Shown here: in pieces, positions 21,401-34,219 of the stretch
Numbering within the stretch: position 1 is the stretch's first letter
Layout of the letters: every line of letters begins with the position of its first letter
Origin: Paralvinella palmiformis
Taxonomy: Eukaryota; Annelida; Polychaeta; Terebellida; Alvinellidae
Assembly: GCA_025642065.1 (NCBI GenBank)
Contig: JAODUP010000488.1
Coordinates: 703,501-767,500, forward strand
DNA length: 64,000 bases
Direction: 5' to 3'
Notes under the pieces: generated by a model
What the model was told of the DNA's origin: nothing
The model's input: the letters and a program-made list of their open reading frames with translations, nothing else
The model's database searches: none
Position numbers and translations under genes: made by a program

Positions 21401-21413
21401 ATGACGTAGCCCG

Positions 21414-21421
21414 TGACGTCA
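21414..21421. promoter_or_regulatory. CRE palindrome TGACGTCA upstream of TCP11L1
   Basis: A perfect full cAMP-response element, preceded by a half site (ATGACGTAG at 21401-21409) and followed by ACTTCC, an ETS-like core. It lies about 400 bp upstream of the likely first-exon donor at 21814, so it falls in the expected promoter region. Confidence 0.5.
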
Positions 21422-21649
21422 CTTCCTTAAACAACAGCTTGGCGTGGGTTATGGTCTCGATGTTTCTGTTATGTACAATGTCAAGTATGCTTAGCGTGCA
21501 TTTATTTGGACCATAGCCAGTTAAATATTGCTGATATCATAGCCATTAATGACGCTGACACATGAATTCTGTTGTTTCTTTGTATTATTTAAGTGGCTTG
21601 TTGGCCACATTATTTCAGTCGCACATCAAGCGTAGAACGATAAGACTAG

Positions 21650-21813
21650 TCGTCCAGATCTAGATCTATCATCTGCTGATCTAGTCGAGTATTTAACAGA
21701 GGTACAGAGCTGTCAGGGGCGCCGAATAAACGGCTTATTTACTCATTTAGGCATTAATTGTTCTGTTACATTCTCTGCTGGCATATTCGCATATTGTTTC
21801 AATCTGAAAGAGG
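21650..21813 (+). other. Likely noncoding first exon of TCP11L1
   Basis: A strong splice donor AGAGG|GTAAGTT ends at 21813, no ATG occurs in the preceding 150 bases, and the coding exon at 22275 is preceded by an acceptor-like TCTACAG at 22258. The 5' limit is a guess. Confidence 0.4.
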
Positions 21814-21932
21814 GTAAGTTTACTCATCAAAATAATAATTAATATCATATTTTATTATTTAGTAGTCTAGTACATCCGATTAATTATATTTAATTTGCTT
21901 ATAATAAACAATTATGAAGTTATATTATATAG

Positions 21933-21976
21933 TGTTAGATCTATCTGTCATGTTAACATGATAGATAGATCTAACA
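21933..21976. repeat. 44-bp near-perfect palindrome
   Basis: Two 22-bp arms with a single G/T mismatch meet at GTT|AAC without a spacer (left arm TGTTAGATCTATCTGTCATG then TT). It lies between the likely first exon and first coding exon of TCP11L1. Confidence 0.9.
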
Positions 21977-22274
21977 TAATTTGTCAGTTGTCTTGTTACC
22001 TTGTAGATCTAGAGTCAAAATAACAATCAGTGTGTTCTCCCTTCTGTTTTGACGAATAATGAAAATATGCAAATAAAAAGACATTTTCCAAGCAAGAGAA
22101 CAAGTCACTTTTTGTGACATCACAGATTTTGGCAGTTTGTTATGATGTAAATTATCTTCTGATGTGTTGAGCTCTCTCTACTGCCTCTAGTTGTTGTTTT
22201 CCAAAAATATAAATATGGTCATGTGTTTTTATTGCACATAATAAATAATAGTCTACAGAGTACAGTGGTCTGAG

Positions 22275-25200
22275 ATGGAAAAGAACAAGCTTCCCCAAAA
22301 CAAGACTGATGCTGATGAAAAGGTCAACGAAGTCTCCCCCCGAGAGCAGAATCAGTTGATGTTTGCATTCGATGATCAGTCACCGCAGACTACACCAAGA
22401 GAAGGATCTCAGCAGACTGCGATCAGTCCTCAAAAGTTGACAGAAAATAAACAATCTCTAAGAAATGGAGCCAGTGAGGCAGAGGCCCAAGAATCTCCGT
22501 CGGACAGCCCAAGACCAAAGAAAATGTTTATTGGACCTCAAGACTTTTTGACTCAGAGTAAATGTCTTTTGCTAGTATTCATTCATTTGCCATTCTTAAG
22601 CTAGCAAATAATAAGTTATTTGATTTAAATCACTCCAAAAACATCATACATTTTTATTATGTTACATTGATTTTTTGGTAACTAATTTGATTTTTATGAT
22701 TATTGCACTGATTTTATTGATTATTTTGTAAACATATGTTTATCGGTTAACTTTCAGTAGAAAAAATTAACTCTTATTCAAAATCAGTTGTTACCTATGC
22801 TAGATAAATTTATATTTTTACATATATTTATAACTGAATTGCAATTAGATGTCTAACAAGTTATACTAATCACTAACAATTCTTCCAAATTTATGGTTGG
22901 GAGATTAACACAATCAAAAGTGAAGCCTCACTGCTTCAGTGTGGTAATTGGGATTAATTTAGGGATGGTCTGACAAGTCACATCTTTTCTATGCATTTAG
23001 GCAATTATTGCATTAATGTTAAGCACTTGGTGTTTAGCCATGATGGGTATATAAGGTTAGCATTCATATAGATTCACTATTAATAGATATCTAGTGTTGA
23101 ATACATACCAGAAACAAAACCTGCATCTGCAACTTTTGAAGCTACATTATTGTACATGGCATACATGTTTATTGATACTCTCAGCTTCACAATATCTGGC
23201 AGAAAAAACAGGATTATATTTTGTTATACTTTGATAAGACTAAAGTTCTGTGGAAAGTTTGTTGTCAGGCAATGTGGCAAAGAAATGCAGGGAATCTAGT
23301 TAAATAAAAAAAATATGAATTTTTTTCTCACAAAATCATGATTTGTTTCCAATCCTGAACATTGGTAATGATATTAATCATTGCTGAGTACCTCAATAAC
23401 AACAATGAAGGTGGTCTGTAGTTTCTTATTTTTCAAGGGCACCAATTCTAAGCAAGCTTGGAATGGATATCCTATTGAAGAGGAACAAACACACCTTGGC
23501 AGTTGCTCGTTTGGATGAAGATTATACTGCAAAATGTATTATACCTGGGGATTGAACCCATTCTCCCACACCTTGTGACTATGAGCAAGATGTTCCACAC
23601 CTGAACTCACACTGTCACATAACTAATTTCATATTGTCTTTTGCTCTGATTGATATACAGTAACTTAACTGGATATGTCCTCAGTTTTAGTTAATTTAGA
23701 TTAGTTTGATTACTAATTTCAATCTTCGATTTGTTTACTTTAATGTGAGATATTTATAGCATCAGTCATAATTAATAAACCTATGATTTTGAGTGGATGA
23801 TGTACTGTGAGATGTGTTCTCATTAGCTCTAAAGTAACATTGAATTAATTACACATCGAGTCGTTTAGATATAGCAGGTGATATAAAATAGATATATAAA
23901 AAGAACCAGCTTCTGGCATTTCAATCCACTTTGTTTGTTAAAGGATTTTGTACACTTCACTGATTCAGAATGGGAAAATAAGACGGAGCTTTTTGTTTAA
24001 CATATCAATTAATATTTTGAATGAATGATGTTTAAAATTGCATAATTATGTTTTCTGCTCAAACTTGAAAATAGCTGTAATCATGTTCTATATCACAACT
24101 TCAAGATGACTGTAATCATTTTCTTTATTTCATCCTCAGGATAACTGCAATTGTGTTCTTTATTTCAACTTCAAGATAACTGTAAACATGTTCTCATGGT
24201 AACTGTAATCATGTTCTCATTTCAACCTCAAGATAACTGTAATCATGTTCTCTTGGGATTTCTATGATAACTATTTTACTTCTGTTTTAAGGTTCTCCAC
24301 CAAGATTTGTCTCATTAGAAGAGATCATGAAGGCAGCCGATGGTGTGACCAACATGTCGCTTGCTCATGAGATCGCAGTCAACAATGACTTCAGGTTCCA
24401 GAAGGTCGACCCACCACCAAACAGGTAACATACTCTCATCAAGAATGTTTGTTACTAGATTCGTATATTATATAAACTCCTTTCTTATTTGGCTTTAGTC
24501 ACACCTGAAGCATATGGTCACAGGGCTTCTTCCTGGGAAAATTAAGTGATGATGTAACATCCTTCATACCTAGCTGACTCGAATGTGGCACATTACTAAT
24601 TGTTTTACAGGAATGATCTAGTGCTATAATATAATTATCTTGCACTCATAATGAGCAACACCTAATGACATGTCATGTCAAAATTGTTACGGTGTAGTCT
24701 GCAAGAGATATTTACTCGGAACAAAGTTACTGTTGTCATGAAGCAATGTAAACAAATTTCTATGAGGCTTGCTGTTGCTTCCTGACCTGTGGTTATGTTG
24801 TCTAAACAGAACTGTTCTATGCGATAATTGTTTAACATTTGCTGTTACTAAGGTTATAATTTATTTCATTATCAACTGAAAGTGTACATACATTGACTGC
24901 TGTTGTCCTGTATCTATTGTTTATATGGGATCATCAGTGATGTCTATGAATTTTTGGAACAATAATTCTAGAAATCTGTGGGAGAAAAAGAAAAATGTGA
25001 GGAAGATTGAAAATAAGTTGTGACCAATCACCTTATTTAAAAATTGTAATTTTCTAACAAAGATCAAATTGTTGATCCTGTTGCTGTTTTTTGTTTGTTT
25101 TTTATTGAAATAGTTTGGAGAAGCAGGTTAATGACATTATGCATAAAGCATTCTGGGATGTTTTAGAGGAGAAACTAGCTGAAGACCCACCAGATTATAG

Positions 25201-28200
25201 TCATGCCATGGTTCTGTTGGATGAAGTTAAACGGGTATGTATGAGTGACTTCCTGTAACTACTAATACCTTAAAACGTCTTGTTTTAAGGTATCAGTAGT
25301 TATAAGATGATCTATCTTTAATTAAGACCCAAGATGGACTTCAAACTGATTGTTGAATACACATTTCACTTTGCTAACAATAGGCAGGTTGATAAATTTA
25401 TTGGAAATGAGAAATTCATTGCTTTGCTTGCGGAGAAACACCTATATCTAAATATGTTTGGTGAAATTTATCTAGAAACCAATCAGTCATGTGTGAGAAA
25501 AAGGAGGAAAAGCTAGCACTTTTTGTGTATAATTTTTCCAATGGTAAATGTTGGTCAACTGCCTAACTAATACAAGGGTTTCAGACAATTTTACTTTGAA
25601 ATGAACATTAATACACAAGGTTGTTTTACAGACAAACATATAAAATATATACCAATTGCATGTGTAATATTATGTTTCATTTGACACTTTAGCATGTAAA
25701 TGAAGTTTTGTGGATCATATTCCCAATGGTAAATGATGGTCAGCTAGCTAACTAATAGAAGGGTTTTAGACAAGTTTTCTTTTAATTGAACATAAATATA
25801 ATTCAGCTAATGTGTGGTGGGGTTTTAGAGACAAACACATACACTATATGGCAATTGCAGGTGTAATTGTTAATATGTTATGTTTTACTTGACACTTGCA
25901 TGTAAATGAAGTTAGTGTTAGAATAATGAGACATTTCTTTCAATAAAATAAAAGATGTCATTCAAAACTTCACTTTTGTTTGTGTGTATCTAGGTATTAT
26001 TATAATATGAAGGTTTTTATGCTTGTGTGCAAACGCCCATTTATTTATCTTCGTTACAGAGCTTCATGGAGTTAGTGTTGCCACATCACCAGTATGTACG
26101 TGCTCAGATCGAAGAAGTGTTAGATATGAAGCTAATTGAACAACAGGTTGAGCACGGGGCATTAGACATCCAGTATTATGCTGATTTCATCCTCTACATT
26201 ATGGCTAAACTCTGTGCCCCCATCAGAGATGAAGAAATAGACAAACTGAGAGAGATAAAGGACATTGTTCCACTGTTTAAGTACGTAGGAACGTTGTAAA
26301 AATAATCATAATGGTTGAAATGGTCATTATGTTACAGAGCTGGCTACCTGAAATGAGAGAAACACAAGTCCGTACTTTAAAGCTTCATAATGGGGATTTA
26401 TTCAAAATAAGCTTAGAATTTGTGAACTGGTGTCCATTAGAAAGTCATCCCGATAACTCAGATCATCCGGTCAGATTCTATTGCAGGTGCCAGTGTCTCA
26501 GCTCAAGTCATATGGTGATTGTGCATTTATTGTTGCAGCTCCCACTTTGTGGAATAAATTGCCAGCAGATATTAGAAATGCATCGTTTCTTGAAAATATT
26601 TAATCTGTTCTGAAAATACACCTGTTCAAAGTTGCTTTCAGAAATAAATAATAACGATCTTTTAATTTCTTATAGTGTTTTAACAGACATATTATTTTGG
26701 GTGATATTATATTACATATTATTTGTATATTACCTTTGAATGGCCATTGCTAGTAAGGGCGCTTTACTAAATATACATTATTATTATAATTTGTAATGGT
26801 AGAATAAACCTTCTGAGTTATCTGGCTAAATGAAAAACACCTAGTCTTGTTTTACAGCTGTGATTTAAAACTCCATGTCCCATACACCATGATCACAGGC
26901 AAGAAGTGCTAGGATCTAAATAACTAGGCCATGGTTTTGTTATTTGTCTGTTGTTTTATATCATTATAACTCTTTTTTATTATAATATGATAATAATATT
27001 TTATATAGCTCCTTATTAATTAAACCATGTTCTAAGCTTATATAGCATAATCAGATTATATACATAAATGCACTAGTTTATATACTGTAAATATGCTAAT
27101 TTAAATAATTTACAACCTTACAAAATATTTCTTTATTTGTTTCAAGTTTAATATGATTTGGCAACTTATTCCACAACCTGAGAGCTGATGCTTCGAAAGA
27201 TGTCTCTCCTTACAAAAAAGTTATGTTGCTATATGACTTTTTGGCACTTTTATAAGTAAACAAGACCAGTATCACAGCTCTCTCGTGGGTATATACTTTT
27301 GGATTTTATCGCTTAAATACAGTGATGCTATTTCACTCAGTGCTTTAGGACACTGAATGGCCTAAATTGTGCCGATGTGTCATTAAACAACATTCAACCA
27401 ACATTCACTCAGTACTTTGAAAGTGTGAAGCAGGATCTTGTACAGTGATCTGAAATGTACAGGAAGCTAGTGCAGCTGGAACAAAACTAGCATTATATGT
27501 TTCCTTTTGTGAGTGAGTGTCACCAGATGTTCCCATTCACTTTATAATTGTGAATAAAAAAATATGGTTTGGAAGACAGGGCAATGTTGATTAATGGCTA
27601 TATTGTTGTATGTTTTATGTCCTTTGTTACTTTACTTAAACAATGATTCACAGAAATGATATATTAGTTGTATTCCCTATACATCATATTTTTCATTTGA
27701 TTTGGTGCATCATATAGTTTACCAAACCACCAAAATAAATATTTCTATCATTATTCAATGTTTATTTATGGACAGATCATGGTTTGAGGGAACTCACTCG
27801 GAAAATAGTTCGAATATTTTACAGCATAACATTTGAGGAAACGCAAAAATAATTATTGGTGATACAGCATTCCACCAACATTGCTGGTCTACATGGAGTC
27901 TCATCAGTTTGCAAACCAGTTAAGGGTTGAGCTACTTGTTAGAACATCAGCACTGATCAGCAGAAAAAGAACCAATCTGTTTTAATTGTTAGATAAAGAA
28001 TACTTTTGATGAAAGTTTGCATTTGTAAATTTAATCCCAAATGTATACAGCCCCAAAATAAATTTACGTAGATATGTCACACAATTTTATACATGCTTCT
28101 TAAATAATTTTTAAATACAGCACATGTTTATGTAGAGCTTGTGATGGAATGTTATATACCATGTTGTCAACTGCAATTTTACCTAAAGTGCTGTTACTTC

Positions 28201-31200
28201 ATAAAACCCAAATCAATTCAGTATAGTGAGTATTCAATAAGAATTCCTAAAACCATATATATATATTGTGTGTGTGTGTTATCATCATAAACAAAGAACT
28301 TATTTTCCTGGCTATGCATAGTATGTGCCTGATATAAAAGTGTTAAGATCACATGATGTGTAAGGATAATCATCAGGAAATAATGTAAATTTGGTTAAGC
28401 TAGTCACTTAACATCTATATAACAAATAATAGTTTATAATTGTGTATTTATGTATTTGTACACACACACCTATACATGACCAAGTAAACCTTTAATTAAA
28501 TACTATATTACAAAACACCTGGAATAGCTATAGCTAATAATATGTTGGGTGTAGATGTTATTATTGTTGATCTGTCTTTAAATGTCTGATGACATTTATT
28601 AATTGTTTGACTTTTATTTACAGAGGTATATTTGCCACTTTAGATCTGATGAAGTTAGACATGGTTAACTTCACCATCCAACAGATAAGACCATATTTAC
28701 AGAGTCATTCCATTGATTACGAAAAGGCAAAGTTCCAAGAATTCCTCAAACAACAACAAGGTAAACGTGTTGCACTTTGTCTCCCAGTTTTCTGATATTG
28801 GCCTGTAATAATTAAGATCTGCAACCAATAAAAACTAGGAGATGGAACTGTGGGTTGTTTATCGATATAGCCCCCAGGGAAGGGTATCATTCATACACCA
28901 TAATTTCTACAATAATGTGGTCATGAGCTTTTGTGAAGTCGTGCATCGTGAAAATGGTCGGGATAGGGTATGCCACCAAAATAACACTCAAAAACCAGAA
29001 CCTGATGATGAAATAATACAGTTTACATGCAACTTTACTGGGGGGGGTTATTGTAAGTTCTCTGATTTGGAAGGTTCTGTTTTTTTTTTGATAATGAGTT
29101 ATTAAAAAAAAGGTATTGGGTATTTATCAGATATATAGCTGTGTGTGTATGTGTGTGGAGAATTAAGATAATAAATAGTTAACTGTAAGGTAGTTTATCT
29201 TCTGAATGTTTTTAGTGTTGCTTTAAAAACATTAAGATTGTAATACATTACTATTTTCCTCTATCCATATAATAACTGTTTGTAGGGTACCAAAGAGGTC
29301 CTTGAAAGGTGCCACTGTTTATCAGTTTCTTACATTTATACACACCTCGACACCTACCATAAATGCATTAATATTCATGTGAAATTAACCTTATCAGTTT
29401 TGTGGCATCCTAAAATCTTACAAAATGTAATATATATATGTAACTATGAAGCATTTCCAGGAATATGAAGATATCTGTGTAATTCAGTATACATGTGATA
29501 ACATAAGTGCATAAAAATATTAATAACAAACATAAACACAAAAGTTAATGTAAATTAATAAGTGTTTGCAATAGAGTGCAGGGGACAGAGTTGCATAAAA
29601 CCAAGCACATAAGTGAAAGTACACGTTTTTCATTCATGAATGAATTGTAGGAGTTTGTATTAAAGAAATATCTTTTAATAGTAGAAAAAAACTGTATGGT
29701 TCAAGTGTTGGTTAGTATAATATCATACCTATCTTGTATACTTTTCACATATCTAGAAATACTCTCCATAGTAATATTTACTTGGATCTGTTCATCTACT
29801 TAAGTCATTTATCAAAATATTGATTTTTCTGCTCCACAGAGAACAATGTTGATGGCCTTCTCTTTACTAAAGCTTGGCTCCACAGAGCAGGAGAGATAGT
29901 TTGTAAGGAGGCAAGAGGATGTTCCGATGGCACACACTCAAGTAATACTCCTCAGCCAACTACGAAACCAGTGACGGAATCATATACCAAGTCTTCTCTT
30001 CCAACATCAGAGGGCGCTGCGGGTGAATCCAGTGTCAGAGAGGTTGTGACTCCACCTGGTGTGTCTCCTGCTGCTCTATTGAATACTGCTTATATTGAAC
30101 TTTTGGATTGGCAAAAAGATTATGTGTTCCCAGAAGTAAGTAGTAACTGACATAACAACGTTATTACCACAAATGTCCATTTTTTATGGACTGCCTTTTG
30201 AAGCTAATAAACTAAATTCCATTGCTCTTAGATCTGGAGATATTTTGTAACGCTTATTCCATGGAATCCTTGTAAATAGATATGAACAATGTAGAATTTA
30301 TTGTATATTTCATTGTCTTATTGGATTTTAGTTCCATTTGTAAGACCAGTATTGAAATAAAATAATTGGAGACTGTCTGCCCAACTAGTTTGTCTCATTA
30401 AGGACGAAACGTAATATAAATTCCAGGATTAGGTACAATGTTCATTTAAAAGCGCAGGATTGGATATTTTTATTCTAAGTTGTAATTACAGTTTTAAGCT
30501 ACTAGGTCGGGTAGATATTTTCATATTAATTATTTTATTAATAATTATCATACATTTTCTTGCATATTAAATTACTGTGAAGAACCTGTCAATACTTCTC
30601 CTCACTCTGTCTTCCCTATACAAATACTCACGATGCTAATTTTCTTTTACATACAAAATATAAATCCTATATGCAGGCTCTGTTCACATGCAGCACTCTT
30701 GGTAGAGCTGACAAATGCCATGAAAGATTGTTTCATAATTACAATTCCAATTTAGTGAAATATGTACATAAGCTTTAATCAAAGTAGACAACCCTGGAAG
30801 TGTAGCTAATTTTAACTGAACAATTATTAGCCAAAATTCCATTAAATCATACTACAACTATAACTGATCAGATGGCTCCAGACACCAGTTATGGTTGAGT
30901 TAAATTGGGATATATTAGATTTTGCATTTATACACTGTTCTGTACATATCTCCAAAGGTCGTCCATGAAATCTAAAATCAGGGTAAACTCGTGATAAAAT
31001 CTCATTCTGGACATCGTGGATAGCTTTGTGGATGGGTGTTGAATGTGTTGTGTAAGTGTTTCCTCTGTTTTGCAGACATTATTAATGGATGAAAATCGTT
31101 TTCTGGATCTCGGTGAAAAGGTGAAGTGGCTTGGCTTGATGTCATCGGTGCTTATGGTAACCTACAACACAGTGGGCAGTCCAATAACTGGTGTGCGGAG

Positions 31201-32075
31201 ATTTAAGGAGAAACTAAAAAATGATATCGCCATCATTATTTCAGATATTAAATTTGAGTAAGTTTTGCTGTTATTCAGTACTTGGTAATTGTTACTCAGC
31301 AAAGTAGCTGTTAATTTTTTACATTAGCAATATTTGTATATAAATTATTTATAAGAGTGTTACAACACAATTAGATATCCATTTATGACTTACCCTCGAT
31401 TTGTGACTTGAACCAGTTTTATCTTTTAGACAAGTAAATTCAGTGATGCCTAATGTGAGTGATCATGTCGTGAAGGAAGTGCAGCAGTTTCTGAAGGAGC
31501 ATGGGTACACTGAACTTAATGAGGGAACTGTGACCTCACTAAAAGGTCAAATCCAAAGCATTGCTTTACCATCTCAACCGGTTCACAAATGTTTGCGTAA
31601 GTCTGTAATTGAATGTTGTTATACATAGTCTCATTTGCTAACTTCTTATAGCATCCTAGAAATTACTTCCATCTTTTTGAGATTATTAAGATTAAATTAA
31701 CATTGCTCACCAGTCAATATGATTGTAGATAATGTGTACTAGCTTATTTACTTTGATTAGGAACTTAATTTCTTTCATGTTGTTTTTTGTCTTCAGTTTC
31801 AATTCATATTTTTTCTGCTAATTATAACTATTCCCTTTGCTTGTATAGGTGAACGACTCCTGACGCATATTCGAAAGCTTCTGTCTACGCCAGGAATTCA
31901 GGAGATTCCAGTTCCTGCTGGATTTGCAGCAATGGCTGAAGAATTCAGTCACGTCTATGGACAGTTCTTACGTCTGATCATGCACAATAGGGCTGTGTTT
32001 GGTGTTTATTATGCAAATATAATAGCAGACTTTTTGCGAAAGAAAACAGCGGAGCTCACCTCAGATAGCAATTGA
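22275..32075 (+). CDS. TCP11L1: T-complex protein 11-like protein 1
   Basis: Nine coding exons join in frame: 22275-22557, 24292-24424, 25114-25234, 26060-26280, 28624-28760, 29840-30135, 31076-31257, 31430-31596 and 31849-32075, giving 588 residues (human TCP11L1 is about 509). All introns are GT-AG. Residues 1-94 are hydrophilic, rich in Ser, Gln and Glu, and probably disordered. The TCP11 domain follows, with [82 protein letters not shown] and [21 protein letters not shown] low-complexity Ser/Thr/Pro insert lies at about residues 325-375. TCP11 relatives act in sperm maturation and cAMP signalling, but the molecular role of TCP11L1 is poorly known. TCP11L2 is the main alternative name, since an invertebrate gene may precede that duplication. 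Confidence 0.93.
23430..23605 (-). mobile_element. Possible tRNA-derived SINE in TCP11L1 intron
   Basis: On the - strand the segment has GGTTCAATCCCC as a B box, preceded by TTGCTCATAGTCACAAGG. It is antisense in the first intron between coding exons. The A box is weak, so this is tentative. The rest of this intron (22558-24291) shows nothing else, apart from a repeated GATAACTGTAATCATGTTCT motif at about 24060-24260. Confidence 0.35.
24060..24265. repeat. Degenerate short tandem repeat, ~35-bp unit
   Basis: Units of the form ATGACTGTAATCATGTTCTT-ATTTCAACCTCA recur five or six times with variation, directly upstream of the acceptor of TCP11L1 coding exon 2. Confidence 0.7.
25256..25302. repeat. 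Stem-loop, 21-bp arms, just after a splice donor
   Basis: The left arm (25256-25276, ends ACCTTAAAAC) and right arm (25282-25302, starts GTTTTAAGGT) pair with one mismatch around the loop GTCTT. The stem starts about 22 bases after the donor of TCP11L1 coding exon 3, so the pre-mRNA could fold close to that splice site. Confidence 0.85.
26395..26790 (+). mobile_element. LINE 3' end in TCP11L1 intron 4
   Basis: It encodes [20 protein letters not shown], then [11 protein letters not shown], a stop, and [13 protein letters not shown] before the terminal stop, followed by a 3' UTR and CTAAATATACATTATTATTAT. It aligns along its whole length with the opposite-strand copy at 6596-7065. It starts roughly 100 bp after the exon 4 donor and is in the sense orientation. 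The rest of this intron (26800-28623) is AT-rich; near 27360-27405 it carries a SINE-tail-like GTGCCGATGTGTCATTAAAC. Confidence 0.85.
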
Positions 32076-32350
32076 CGTATCTCCTACTTTGTCCTGTGGG
32101 TCTACCCAATATTGGAATCTGACAGTCGGTAGCTAATTGTGTATGCAGTCAGATGGAGGCATGATTGAATTGTATAAAGAGAGCTTATGATGAATTCTAC
32201 TGAATTTTAGTCAAATGGTAAATGAATTGGAATATGTGTAAATATTTTTGGGTATTGTATATTATTTCTTGTTCTCGGCAACAAAACGTTTATTGATATT
32301 TATTACTTCAGATAGCTAATGTTCAAAAGTGTTTGTGTAAATGCATTTCA

Positions 32351-32356
32351 AATAAA
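32351..32356 (+). terminator. Polyadenylation signal AATAAA for TCP11L1
   Basis: This is the first full AATAAA after the TCP11L1 stop, 276 bases downstream, in an AT-rich 3' UTR. Confidence 0.6.
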
Positions 32357-32399
32357 TTTGTTTATATACATTGATAATACCAGATTTACTGAATATAAT

Positions 32400-34050
32400 T
32401 TTGTAATAAGCTCATCCTAAGAAATGAGCATACATCTTGATAGCTCTCTTGTACGTCGAATATTGATCTGAATAATTGCATTTGCAGTTTCAGTGATTTC
32501 ATTAGTTTTTATGTGGTTGATAATATACATATATGTATTTATGGAACATAAAAATGTGTTCTGCTAGTAATGCTATAATCATCAAATTATAATTTTTTTA
32601 TTGTCTGTAGCATAGTTTCCTCGAGGAGTGATTAGATTTGTTTTCTTCGTTTCGCTTTGCACTGCAATTACCATTCGTGTGGGAGCAATTATATAGGTAC
32701 CATATTAGCATAATGTTTATCTAACCATTCATTCAGTACAGTTGTATTATGGATTGGGTTAGGGAAGTCATCTAGGCCCAGATTTTAATGTTTGTTTCAG
32801 TCAAGTATTTCAAATGCAGCCCCACTTTGAACAAGAGATTGTTTTTAGACTGGCTTATGTAAGTTTTCAAGGGGCTTTCCGATAGTTCACTGCTTATAGC
32901 ACTGTGTTGCAAACCTCCAGGTTGCAGGTTTAAATCCAGGTGATGCCTTGTATGTAGGATTTATTTACTTAAGGAAGTTGCACCTTGGACGTATGTCCTA
33001 CGTATAACCAGTGCTGAGGCTAAATAACTCGATTTAGCAATATATAGTTTCATGAAATTGTTGAAATTTAAACAGTAAATCCTACACAATTAATATTTGT
33101 AGTCAACTTATATACAATGATATACAATAGTACATTTAGTTAGGGTATTGCGTTGGTTTTGATATGTGGTATTTGTTATAGTTAAGTACCGCGAGATTTT
33201 TGTAAACATTTTATTTATAGGTATGTATTGTTTTTTTTTGTTTTTTTTTAATCGCTGAAACAGCACAAAATGGCATACAAAGATAACTATTTTTATGTAT
33301 TTATTGTAATTTGATAAACATGGGTTTTGTATAAATGGCCTGGAAGTGTGAAAAACATAGTAATTCTCATTCTCTCATTGTAAAAGCTGTTAACAAGGCT
33401 ATTTTCATGATATTCATGATATAATAATTGTTAGTTATTTTAAGATGTCTCAGATTCATATTTTCTTACAACAATGGATTGAATTGCCTGTTTCTGTTAG
33501 ATATTTCATTCATTAGTAAAAGGCTTCTGACTAATCATCTGATTTCCTTAGGGATTAGCACCCGAGACCTTTTTTCTTCCAGGTGAGACCAACTCTGAAG
33601 CTGGTCATCTCGCATTTTAAACAAACAAGAACAAAACAAGCAACTTTACAGTAGTTCATCCAAGTTGTCATTGTAATATCAATTGTTGTTTGACTGTTAG
33701 GTACTATGTGTGGTTTGAATGAGGACACGATTGTTGTTTTTTATATAGTTGTGTTGTTATCATAAAAAGTTGCTAAAACTGCTTTGATGTGATATGAATT
33801 CTGCATACATCTTGTTGATAGTATTAAACTAGTTAGTTTCTGGTCACTGTTTGTATAATCATTGCCAACTTCTACAGAATATGCCAAAGTTCTAGAATAC
33901 TTCAGACAAGATTGATCCAACTTGTTCTTGTACAAAAATATATTTATTCCCCCTTTAGCCAATTTATCTGTTGACTCATTGAAATAACATCGTTTCAAAG
34001 GCGAATAAAAAGTTTTGTTCAAACTTCAGAGAAATATTTCTAGAAACACT
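32400..34050. other. Intergenic AT-rich DNA with one SINE-like remnant
   Basis: No exon is visible. At about 32880-32965 the sequence GCTTATAGCACTGTG...GTTGCAGGTTTAAATCC has A- and B-box character and looks like a diverged tRNA-derived SINE head. A - strand open frame at 33741-34022 has no recognisable content. Confidence 0.5.
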
Positions 34051-34052
34051 AG

Positions 34053-34056
<4 letters not shown>

Positions 34057-34089
<33 letters not shown>
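34057..34089. repeat. (AT)n microsatellite
   Basis: An uninterrupted TA run. The following 120 bp contain inverted short blocks (GGTAATATGTATATTACC and related). Confidence 0.9.
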
Positions 34090-34092
<3 letters not shown>

Positions 34093-34219
34093 ACGATAAA
34101 TATGTATAATCTGGTAATATGTATATTACCTGAAATATTCAGGTAATACATCTATTGCTAACTGAGATTTAATACGGATCACTTGAAATTTTCAGATAAT
34201 ATACATCTTACCTAATTAT

